This document shows positions 1 to 7,477 of a stretch of DNA of 11,030 bases, piece by piece (the first letter of the stretch is position 1; each line of letters starts with the position of its first letter). Below the pieces are notes generated by a model, which did no database searches, had not been told where the DNA came from, and was given only the letters and a program-made list of their open reading frames with translations. The DNA comes from Pseudomonadota bacterium (GTDB taxonomy: Bacteria; Pseudomonadota; Alphaproteobacteria; Rhizobiales; Beijerinckiaceae). Location of the stretch: contig JAGWRL010000139.1 of assembly GCA_028876585.1 (NCBI GenBank), positions 1 to 11,030 of the forward strand, read 5' to 3'. Both the position numbers and the translations under genes were made by a program.

Positions 1-1739
<1,739 letters not shown>

Positions 1740-1747
1740 TCCGCCTC

Positions 1748-1776
1748 AAGAGCCGCCCTAGGGCGGCTCTTTTTTT
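1748..1776 (+). terminator. Intrinsic terminator of rpoC
   Basis: A perfect inverted repeat, AGCCGCCC-TA-GGGCGGCT, is extended by flanking A/G pairs to about 10 stem pairs (1748-1757 with 1762-1771) and runs into seven consecutive T (1770-1776). It lies 9 bases after the rpoC stop codon. This is the textbook Rho-independent layout, and it separates the rpoBC transcript from the tRNA unit. Confidence 0.93.
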
Positions 1777-1812
1777 GTCTGGGGAACGGCGCGCCGCGCG
1801 ACGTTTTTTGAG

Positions 1813-1842
1813 TTGACACAACCGGGGATCGCGAACGATAAG
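1813..1842 (+). promoter_or_regulatory. Predicted sigma-70-type promoter of tRNA-Tyr
   Basis: A perfect TTGACA at 1813-1818 is followed after 18 bases by GATAAG (1837-1842, 4 of 6 matches to TATAAT). Transcription would start near 1849, about 50 bases before the mature tRNA. The position between the rpoC terminator and the tRNA fits an independent tRNA promoter. The -35 box is strong; the -10 is inferred from spacing. Confidence 0.6.
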
Positions 1843-1850
1843 CCCGTCGC

Positions 1851-1870
1851 GCCCCGGAGCCTTCCGGGGC
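1851..1870 (+). other. Leader hairpin upstream of tRNA-Tyr
   Basis: GCCCCGGA (1851-1858) and TCCGGGGC (1863-1870) form a perfect 8-bp stem with a GCCT loop. It begins within a few bases of the predicted transcription start and ends 28 bases before the mature tRNA. No T-run follows (GTTGTTCG), so it is a poor terminator. It may protect or guide processing of the tRNA precursor; its role is not known. Confidence 0.5.
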
Positions 1871-1898
1871 GTTGTTCGTCGCGGGCGACCGGGCGAAT

Positions 1899-1983
1899 GG
1901 GGGAGTGTCCCGAGCGGCAAAGGGGGCGGACTGTAAATCCGCTGGCTATGCCTTCGTAGGTTCGAGTCCTACCTCCCCCACCA
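1899..1983 (+). tRNA. tRNA-Tyr (anticodon GUA)
   Basis: A complete class II tRNA. The acceptor stem GGGGGAG (1899-1905) pairs perfectly with CTCCCCC (1973-1979). The anticodon stem GCGGA/TCCGC (1926-1930/1938-1942) encloses the loop CTGTAAA with anticodon GTA at 1933-1935. The long variable arm spans 1943-1955, as expected for bacterial tRNA-Tyr. The T-arm GTAGG-TTCGAGT-CCTAC covers 1956-1972. The discriminator base is A1980 and the 3' CCA is encoded at 1981-1983. It reads UAC/UAU codons. No second tRNA follows. tRNA genes are frequent integration sites, but no integrase or repeat of its 3' end is seen in this window. Confidence 0.97.
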
Positions 1984-2715
1984 TTCCAAAGTCAGATCAG
2001 GCTCAGCTGTCGCGTCGCCGCGGGACGTGGGAACGGACGTTCGCTGCCCCGCCGGAAATTTCGGCGAGACCGCGCTCACGCCATGCGGCGGCAGGCGCTC
2101 CTGCGCCCTTCGGAGACGAAGCGGAGGGGCTTCCACAGCCAAGCCGCGCCTGGGATCGTCCTCCTGTGCCAAAGCCGGCCCCCAGCGGGCGCGCGGGCGG
2201 CTTATGTCGGGGTGGTCCTGCTGGTGCGGCGAGAGTCATTTTCAAAAGTGACGCCGATGCGGCGATTGAAACGGAGCAACGTCGAGGTGTCCGCCTCAAG
2301 GCCGCGCTCGGCCAGACGCCGCCGGCCGAGCCCTTCGCGCGTGATGTCGGGCTTCCCCGCGCCCGCCAGTTCCGGTGCGCAACCAGCGCCGATGCCCGCG
2401 CACTCTACTGGGCGAGCCTCGCTCCGTGCGGCGGTAGCGCCCAGCCATTTGATCGCCGTCGAGAGAGGGTCAGCGGACTGCCAGTCGAACTCGTAACCGC
2501 CCTCGAACAGCATATGAACTCGGGCAAGGCTGGGCGGCTCGATCTTCCATATGCCGAGCAAACTGTATGAACGCCCCAGCGTCATCATCGCCACAAGCCC
2601 GAGCTTTGGCGAATAGGCGGCGGCGGTCGGCGACGCCAAGCTGACGACGGCGCCGCTCGACCGCCTCGCGCGCCGCAAATAGCGCATCGTGCGTATACAT
2701 ATCATTAGGAGCAAT
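1984..2715. other. Gene-poor interval after tRNA-Tyr
   Basis: About 730 bases without a convincing gene. Open frames exist on both strands, but they are Arg/Ser/Ala/Pro-rich, run through the tRNA or the racemase gene, and lack ribosome-binding sites or recognisable domains. The best candidate for former coding sequence is on the minus strand at 2202-2687 and is listed separately. Parts of 2460-2580 and 2680-2715 are richer in A+T than the flanking genes. I see no transposase, integrase or repeat boundary. The interval most likely holds decayed sequence plus the upstream control region of the racemase unit. Confidence 0.5.
2202..2687 (-). pseudogene. Possible decayed minus-strand coding sequence, unidentified
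   Basis: On the minus strand the frame ending at 2202 reads as fairly protein-like from an ATG at 2687 (about 161 residues). One stretch is rich in Trp, Tyr, Phe and acidic residues (LGIWKIEPPSLARV and FEGGYEFDWQSADP, about 2577-2460). A neighbouring minus frame carries another protein-like stretch (DDDAGAFIQFARHMEDRAA) over about 2610-2525, so a frameshifted remnant is conceivable. No ribosome-binding site is apparent, no family is recognised, and the arginine-rich ends resemble random high-GC reading. It could equally be a chance open frame. I assign no function. Confidence 0.18.
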
Positions 2716-2787
2716 ACGGGGTCGCCGATTGCGGGGCAACGCCCGCCGCGCAAGTTCAGGCCCCGGAGAACACGGGATCGCCGATTG
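2716..2787 (+). repeat. Direct repeat pair (16 bp, 15/16 identical) upstream of the racemase gene
   Basis: ACGGGGTCGCCGATTG at 2716-2731 recurs as ACGGGATCGCCGATTG at 2772-2787, with one mismatch and a 56-base offset. The second copy ends inside the predicted -35 box (2785-2790). Paired same-orientation copies at a promoter could be sites for an activator. A small internal duplication of non-coding DNA is the plain alternative. Confidence 0.6.
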
Positions 2788-2812
2788 ACGCGCGATGATG
2801 ATAGAATATTGT
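2785..2812 (+). promoter_or_regulatory. Predicted promoter of the racemase-transporter unit
   Basis: TTGACG (2785-2790, 5 of 6) is followed after 16 bases by TATTGT (2807-2812, 4 of 6), inside the most AT-rich stretch of the intergenic region (2795-2828). Transcription would begin near 2819, giving a leader of about 50 bases. TAGAAT at 2802-2807 is a better -10 word, but it sits only 11 bases from TTGACG, so it was not chosen. Confidence 0.45.
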
Positions 2813-2814
2813 AT

Positions 2815-2830
2815 ATATGTGTATGATCGT
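2815..2830 (+). promoter_or_regulatory. Candidate operator over the racemase transcription start
   Basis: ATATGTGTATGATCGT matches ATATGTGATCGATCGT at 10065-10080 (upstream of marR) at 13 of 16 positions: seven identical leading bases and five identical trailing bases. A related, inverted word (ATATGTATACG on the minus strand, 2692-2702) lies about 120 bases upstream. Placement over the predicted start site is typical for a MarR-type repressor. Binding by the nearby MarR protein is inferred. Confidence 0.35.
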
Positions 2831-2868
2831 CCCCGCCGAACGCTTGCGGGAGCGAAGGAGGCGACCGC

Positions 2869-4014
2869 GTGGGACCGCTGCACGGACTAAAAGTCGTGGA
2901 AATGGCCGGCCTTGCGCCGGGTCCCTTCGCCGCCATGATGTTGGCCGATATGGGCGCCGAGGCGCTGCGGATCGAACGCCCCGGCCAGTCGGCGCCGCCC
3001 GGCCATCCGACCGTGGCGCTGTTGGAGCGCGGCCGTCGCTCCATCGCGCTCGATCTGAAGTCGCCCGCCGGCGCGCGAGTCCTGCGCCGGTTGCTCGCCG
3101 GCGCCGATGCTCTGATCGAGGGGTTCCGCCCCGGCGTCATGGAGCGCCTTGGCTTCGGCCCCGAGCCGTGCCTTGCGCTCAATCCCCGGCTCGTTTACGG
3201 CCGCATGACAGGCTGGGGGCAGGACGGGCCGCTTGCGCAAGCCGCCGGCCACGACATCAACTATATCGCGCTGACAGGCGCACTGCATTCGATCGGACGG
3301 CCCGGCGGACGGCCGAGCGCGCCGCTCAATCTGGTTGGAGATTTTGGCGGCGGCGGCCTCTATCTCGCCTTCGGCATCGTGTGCGCGCTGCTGGAGGCGC
3401 GCGAGTCCGGGCGGGGCCAAGTCGTCGACGCCGCGATGATCGACGGCGCCGCTTCGCTGATGACCTACATGTTCGCCGCCCTCGCCTCCGGCGCCTGGAG
3501 CGACAAGCGCGGCGAGAACCAACTCGATGGCGAAACCGCGCCCTGGTACGGCGTCTATGAGACCGCGGACGGGCGCTATGTCACGATCGCCTCGGCGGAG
3601 CCAGCGTTCTATGCGGAAATGCTGCGCCGCACGGGGTTGGAGCAAGAGGCGCCTGATCAGAACGATCGCCGCAGCTGGCCGGCGCTGCGCGCCCGGCTGG
3701 AGCAGATATTCCGTCAGAAAACCCGCGATGAATGGTGCACGATCATGGAGGGAACCGACGTCTGTTTCGCGCCCGTTCTGACCCTGCCCGAGGCGATAGC
3801 GCATCCTCACAATCGCGCCCGCGGCGTGTTCATCGAGGTCGACGGCGTGGCGCAGCCCGCGCCGGCGCCGCGCTTCAGCCGCACCAAGCCCGACATGCCG
3901 CGCGCGCCGGAACGGGCGCCTGGCGATCCCGCCGAGGTCCTGCGCGCATGGGGAATGTCCGAGGCTGAGGTCGCCGGGTTCGCGCGCGAGGGCGCCTTCG
4001 GCGCCGGGCGCTGA
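2869..4014 (+). CDS. Alpha-methylacyl-CoA racemase-like protein (CaiB/BaiF, family III CoA-transferase superfamily)
   Basis: A 381-residue cytosolic enzyme. The GTG start is fixed by AAGGAGG at 2855-2861, 7 bases upstream. The N-terminus (LHGLKVVEMAGLAPGPFAAM, then GAEALRIERP) is the CoA-binding Rossmann-like part of the CaiB/BaiF family. IEGFRPGVMERLG sits at 83-95. The residues that match the catalytic set of the Mycobacterium tuberculosis racemase MCR (His126, Asp156, Glu241) are all present: His128 in GHDINYIALTG, Asp158 in NLVGDFGGGGLYLAFG, and Glu244 in ASAEPAFYAEM. MCR-type enzymes invert the C2 centre of 2-methylacyl-CoA esters so that both isomers enter beta-oxidation. Length is normal for the racemase branch and shorter than typical formyl-CoA transferases. 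It is the first gene of a plus-strand series leading into a HAAT transporter, so its substrate may be the CoA ester of the imported acid. A CoA-transferase role is less likely but cannot be excluded. Confidence 0.88.
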   Translation: MGPLHGLKVVEMAGLAPGPFAAMMLADMGAEALRIERPGQSAPPGHPTVALLERGRRSIALDLKSPAGARVLRRLLAGADALIEGFRPGVMERLGFGPEPCLALNPRLVYGRMTGWGQDGPLAQAAGHDINYIALTGALHSIGRPGGRPSAPLNLVGDFGGGGLYLAFGIVCALLEARESGRGQVVDAAMIDGAASLMTYMFAALASGAWSDKRGENQLDGETAPWYGVYETADGRYVTIASAEPAFYAEMLRRTGLEQEAPDQNDRRSWPALRARLEQIFRQKTRDEWCTIMEGTDVCFAPVLTLPEAIAHPHNRARGVFIEVDGVAQPAPAPRFSRTKPDMPRAPERAPGDPAEVLRAWGMSEAEVAGFAREGAFGAGR

Positions 4015-4100
4015 GCGCCGCGCGGCTGGCGGTTTGCATTCGCCGCGAAATATGGTAAGCTGCTTCACTACTTAAGGCCACTCGGGCGGAGGAAGCGCGC

Positions 4101-4178
4101 ATGACGCCCCCAGGCGGCAGGGCTCCAGAGACGTCCCCGATGCGGGCGCGCGCCGATGGCGCCGGGGGGCGGCCGTGA
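4101..4178 (+). CDS. Possible 25-residue leader ORF coupled to the permease gene
   Basis: An ATG at 4101 follows a good Shine-Dalgarno sequence (GGAGGAA, 4088-4094) by 6 bases and opens a 25-codon frame rich in Pro, Gly, Arg and Ala. It ends in TGA at 4176-4178, which overlaps the GTG start of the permease gene as GTGA. The permease gene itself has only a weak GGGGGG motif before it. Known biology: such short upstream frames can deliver ribosomes to the next start by translational coupling. No membrane segment or domain is visible. It may be a chance frame, or a decayed N-terminal extension. Confidence 0.3.
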   Translation: MTPPGGRAPETSPMRARADGAGGRP

Positions 4179-5032
4179 TTGCGCTGTTGATCGCCAACTC
4201 GCTCGCGCTCGCTTCGTTGCTGATCATGCTCTCGAGCGGCCTCGCGTTGATCTACGGCCTTCGCGACGTCATCAACTTCGGCCACGGCGCGCTCTATATG
4301 TTGGGCGCCTATCTCGGCTATTCGATCGCCCTTGTCGGCGGATTCTGGATCGCGCTCGTCGTCTCGCCGCTGGCGCTAGCCTTGCTCGGCGTAGCGTTCG
4401 AATATTTGGTGCTGCGGCCGTTGCGCGGCCGTTCGCATATCGAGGTGGCGCTGGTCACGCTGGGGCTCGGCATCATTCTGGGCCAGGCGCTGATCTTCGT
4501 TTACGGCGGCGAGGCGCGCGGCGTCGACGCGCCGGCGGCGCTGGCGGGCTCCGCGCGGTTGTTTGGTTTGTCCTATCCGCTCTACCGCATATTCCTCATC
4601 GTGATGGGTCTTGGCTCCTGCGCGGCGCTGGCCGTGTGGCTGCGCTTTTCCACTTCCGGCTTGCATGTCCGGGCGGTCAGTCAGGACCCGTCCGTCGCCC
4701 GCATGATGGGTGTCAACGCGGACCGGCTCAGCCTGCTCGTCACCTGCCTCAGCGCCGCCTTCGCCGGCGTCGCCGGCGTGCTGGCCGGGCCTTATCTGTC
4801 GGTTGATCCCGGCATGGACGTGAGCATGATCGTCAACTGCCTCATCATCGTGGTGATTGGCGGAACCGGCAGCATCGCCGGCGCCATCGTCGCCGCGTTG
4901 CTGTTCGGCTTCGTGCAAGTCGCAGGCTCGGTGTTTCTGCCCGACCTCGCCGCGCTCGCGCCTTACCTCCTGCTTTTCGGCGTGCTTCTGATTGCGCCGC
5001 GCGGCATAGGTCGCGGCCGGGCGCCGGCATGA
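4175..5032 (+). CDS. HAAT-family ABC transporter permease, LivH type
   Basis: A 285-residue inner-membrane protein, one of two permease subunits of a branched-chain-amino-acid-type importer. Almost the whole chain is hydrophobic, with about eight likely membrane segments. Family marks are LALIYGLRDVINFGHGALYMLGAYLGY (23-49), the cytoplasmic coupling loop with TSGLHVRAVSQDPSVARMMGV (160-180), where the ATPases dock, and IGGTGSIAGAIVAALLFG (228-245). GTG is used as start because the first membrane segment follows at once (MIALLIANSLALAS), as in LivH proteins. The start overlaps the stop of a short upstream frame, and the stop overlaps the next gene as ATGA, so it is a tightly coupled operon member. 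HAAT systems carry branched-chain amino acids, amides, urea or aromatic and other carboxylates; the subunit alone does not show which. Confidence 0.93.
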   Translation: MIALLIANSLALASLLIMLSSGLALIYGLRDVINFGHGALYMLGAYLGYSIALVGGFWIALVVSPLALALLGVAFEYLVLRPLRGRSHIEVALVTLGLGIILGQALIFVYGGEARGVDAPAALAGSARLFGLSYPLYRIFLIVMGLGSCAALAVWLRFSTSGLHVRAVSQDPSVARMMGVNADRLSLLVTCLSAAFAGVAGVLAGPYLSVDPGMDVSMIVNCLIIVVIGGTGSIAGAIVAALLFGFVQVAGSVFLPDLAALAPYLLLFGVLLIAPRGIGRGRAPA

Positions 5033-6057
5033 GCGGCGGGACCGCGCCCGTGGCGGCTCGCGGCGGCGCCTATCTCGCCGACGGCGCTTCGCTTCGTGCG
5101 CCGCTCTGCGTCGTCTTGGCGGCGCTGCTGTACGCGGTGGGCGCGTTCGCGCCAAGCCATTTCCTAAGCGAATTTGCGCTGCGCATCGGCGCGGGCGGCC
5201 TGCTCCTCGGCATCCTCGCGCTGAGCGTCGCGTTTCTCATGAACCAGGCGGGGCTTGTCGCGCTAGGCGCGGCGAGCGTCTATGGCGGCGTCGGCTATCT
5301 CTTCGCCATCGCCATGAGCGAATGGGATCTGTCGCCGACCCCGGCGCTGCTCCTCGCTTTCGCCGCCGTCGTCGTCTATTCCGCGGCGCTCGGCGCCCTG
5401 ATCGTGCGCACCAATCCGCTCGCCTTCATGATGCTGACCCTCGCCGCCGGGGAGATGATCAGCCACAGCGTAATGCTGGAAGGCTTGCGCGACTACACTT
5501 CGGGCGCCGACGGGTTGGTTGTCGGTTTCAAAGGCGCCGTTCTCGGCATGTCGGCCGCCGACTTTGCGAATGCGACGCAGTTCTGGCCGATCGCCTGGAG
5601 CGCGGCCTGGTTGCTCGGCCTCGCCGCCTTCGCCCTCCGCCGCTCGCGCTTCGGCGCGATTGTGCGCGCCATCCGGGAAAACGAGGAGCGGATGCGCTTC
5701 TCCGGCTTCGGCACCTATCTGCCGCGCCTCGCCGCCTTCGTGTTCGTCAACGCCATCGCAGGCGTTTGCGGCCTGCTGCATGTGCTGAACTCGGGCTTCG
5801 TTTCGCCGGAGAGCCTTGGCCTAGGCGTCAGCACCAACGCACTCGTGGCGGCGCTGATCGGCGGCGTGGCAAGTTCAACCGGGCCGATAGTTGGAGGCGT
5901 TCTGTTCGCCGTCGCGCAGGATCAGTTCGGCGCCCGCGGCTTCACGCAATTGCTGACTGGCCTCGCCATCGTCGTATTCATAGTCGTGTTTCCGCGCGGC
6001 GTGATCGGCGGATTGATCGAGGCGGCGCGACGCAGCCGCCGCCGGGGGGCGGGCTGA
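5029..6057 (+). CDS. HAAT-family ABC transporter permease, LivM type
   Basis: The 342-residue second permease subunit, partner of the upstream LivH-type protein in the membrane channel. It has a cytosolic N-terminal extension of about 24 residues, then hydrophobic segments throughout. Family marks are LSVAFLMNQAGLVALGAASVYGGVGYLFA (65-93), SGADGL (158-163, the LivM TGGxDGL-like motif), the coupling loop RSRFGAIVRAIRENEERMRFSGF (205-227), and IGGVASSTGPIVGGVLF (277-293). The C-terminus is a basic tail after FPRGVIGGL. The ATG overlaps the preceding stop by four bases, and the next gene begins one base after this stop. Length is within the usual range. Substrate is not deducible from the chain. 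Confidence 0.93.
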   Translation: MSGGTAPVAARGGAYLADGASLRAPLCVVLAALLYAVGAFAPSHFLSEFALRIGAGGLLLGILALSVAFLMNQAGLVALGAASVYGGVGYLFAIAMSEWDLSPTPALLLAFAAVVVYSAALGALIVRTNPLAFMMLTLAAGEMISHSVMLEGLRDYTSGADGLVVGFKGAVLGMSAADFANATQFWPIAWSAAWLLGLAAFALRRSRFGAIVRAIRENEERMRFSGFGTYLPRLAAFVFVNAIAGVCGLLHVLNSGFVSPESLGLGVSTNALVAALIGGVASSTGPIVGGVLFAVAQDQFGARGFTQLLTGLAIVVFIVVFPRGVIGGLIEAARRSRRRGAG

Positions 6058-6058
6058 C

Positions 6059-6757
6059 ATGCTCGAAATCGCGAACCTTTCGGTGAGTTACGGCCACGTC
6101 CGCGCGCTCGACGGCGTCGATCTCACAATCAAAGGCGCCGGGGCGCTGCATGGGATCATCGGGCCGAACGGGGCGGGCAAATCGACGCTGCTCGACGCGG
6201 TGACCGGCCGCCGCGCCCCGAGCGGCGGCGCGGTGCGCTATCGCGGCCTCGACATCACGCGCAAGTCGGTGGCGTGGCGGCGCCGCCATGGCATGGCGCG
6301 ATCGTTTCAGCGCACCAGCATATTTCAGGAGCTCACCGTGCGCGAGCAACTCTCGTTGGTCGCGCGCCATCTGCGCGACGACAGGCTCGACGATGTGATT
6401 GAGGCGATGAACCTCGGCGATTGCCTCGATGAAATGGCTGGCCGCATCGCCTATGGCGTGCAGCGGCGCGTCGACGTGGCGCTGGCGCTGATCGGCCGGC
6501 CGGACCTGTTGTTGTTGGACGAGCCAGGCGCCGGCCTCTCGGCGGAGGAAACCCTCAACCTGTTTCTGCATCTGCGCGAACTCGTGCGCGCGCGCGGGAT
6601 GGCGGCGGTCGTCGTCGAGCACGATGTCGACGCCGTATTCGCCTGCTGCGATGTGGTGACGGTGCTCGATCTCGGCCGCCATCTCGCGACCGGCGCACCG
6701 GCCGCAATTCGCGCCGATAACAGAGTGATATCGGCCTATCTCGGAAGCGCCGCGTGA
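6059..6757 (+). CDS. HAAT-family ABC transporter ATP-binding protein, LivG type
   Basis: A 232-residue cytosolic ATPase of the importer. Walker A is GPNGAGKST (35-43), the Q-loop glutamine is Gln84 in ARSFQRTSIF, Walker B is LLLLDEP (150-156), and the switch histidine is His188 in VVVEHDVD. ARSFQ and the order before the second ATPase identify the LivG branch. Two features stand out. The ABC signature expected as LSGGQ reads AYGVQRR (131-137); LivG-type proteins often have variants such as PYGxQRR, so this is probably functional. The chain is also about 20 residues shorter than usual LivG, with a compact helical region before the signature. The start follows the permease stop by one base, and the end overlaps the next start as GTGA. 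Confidence 0.93.
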   Translation: MLEIANLSVSYGHVRALDGVDLTIKGAGALHGIIGPNGAGKSTLLDAVTGRRAPSGGAVRYRGLDITRKSVAWRRRHGMARSFQRTSIFQELTVREQLSLVARHLRDDRLDDVIEAMNLGDCLDEMAGRIAYGVQRRVDVALALIGRPDLLLLDEPGAGLSAEETLNLFLHLRELVRARGMAAVVVEHDVDAVFACCDVVTVLDLGRHLATGAPAAIRADNRVISAYLGSAA

Positions 6758-7449
6758 CCTCGCTGGAGATCGTCTCGCTCCACGCCGGATACGGCGCCTC
6801 CACGGTGCTGCGCGGCGTCGAACTCAGCATTGGCGAAGGCGAGTCGGTGGCGCTGGTTGGACGCAACGGCACCGGCAAATCGACGCTGCTGATGTCGCTG
6901 TTCAAGGAGACACGCATCTTCTCCGGCGAAATCCGGATTGGCGGAACGCGCATCGACGATCGGCCCGGCTATGCCGCCGCCAAGCTCGGCGTCGCCATCT
7001 CGCCGCAGGGACGGCGCATTTTGCCCAACCTGACGGTGAAGGAAAATCTGCTGCTCGGGCGCGCGACCGGGCGGCGCGGACGCTGGGATTTGAAGGCGAT
7101 CTACGATCTGTTCCCGGTGCTCGCCGAGCGCGCTGACAGCGCCGGCACGATGTTGAGCGGCGGCCAGCAGCAGATGCTGGCGATCGGCCGCGCGCTGATG
7201 GCGAACCCCGGCCTGCTGCTGCTTGACGAGCCCTCGGAAGGGTTGTCGCCGGTCCTCGTCGACGATCTCGTGCGGGCGCTCAACGAGATCCGCCGCGCCG
7301 GCGCGGGCGTGCTGATCGTCGAGCAGCACTTGAGCCTGGTGAAGCGGGCGACGGACCGGTTCGTCATTCTCTCGAAGGGCGAGATCGTCGGAGCGGGCCC
7401 GACCCGCGAAATGGACAGCCGCGACAACCGGGCGCTGATGGCGCTGTGA
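6754..7449 (+). CDS. HAAT-family ABC transporter ATP-binding protein, LivF type
   Basis: The 231-residue second ATPase subunit, expected to pair with the LivG-type protein. All motifs are canonical: Walker A GRNGTGKST (36-44), Q-loop glutamine in AISPQGRRI (Gln85), PNLTVKENL (91-99), signature LSGGQQQ (134-140), Walker B LLLLDEP (154-160), SEGLSP, and switch histidine His192 in VEQHLSLV. ISPQGRRIxPNLTVxENL and the EGLSP sequence are typical of LivF. It starts with GTG, which overlaps the previous stop by four bases. With a consensus signature here and a variant one in its partner, the pair may have unequal ATP sites. The binding-protein gene follows 28 bases later. Confidence 0.94.
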   Translation: MTSLEIVSLHAGYGASTVLRGVELSIGEGESVALVGRNGTGKSTLLMSLFKETRIFSGEIRIGGTRIDDRPGYAAAKLGVAISPQGRRILPNLTVKENLLLGRATGRRGRWDLKAIYDLFPVLAERADSAGTMLSGGQQQMLAIGRALMANPGLLLLDEPSEGLSPVLVDDLVRALNEIRRAGAGVLIVEQHLSLVKRATDRFVILSKGEIVGAGPTREMDSRDNRALMAL

Positions 7450-7477
7450 CTTAAACAAGCTAGGGAGGAAAAGAAAC

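Noticed and set aside
1872..2570. Plus-strand open frame starting before tRNA-Tyr
   Set aside because: It reads straight through the tRNA gene, is low in complexity and has no recognisable domain or ribosome-binding site.
3991..4019. Two short GC-rich hairpins around the racemase stop codon (3991-4005 and 4007-4019)
   Set aside because: Stems of 5-6 bp with 3-base loops, no T-run, and inside or at the edge of coding sequence of very high GC; not supported as a terminator, so the racemase and transporter are treated as possibly co-transcribed.
4034..4062. Possible internal promoter before the transporter genes (TTGCAT with a nearby TATGGT)
   Set aside because: The two words are only 11 bases apart, too close for a sigma-70 promoter, and no better -10 sits at the right distance.
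2887..4068. Long open frame (393 codons) on the minus strand opposite the racemase gene
   Set aside because: It is the antisense shadow of a high-GC gene: Arg/Ala/Gly-rich, no family motif, no ribosome-binding site, and the plus-strand racemase has full catalytic motifs and a strong SD.
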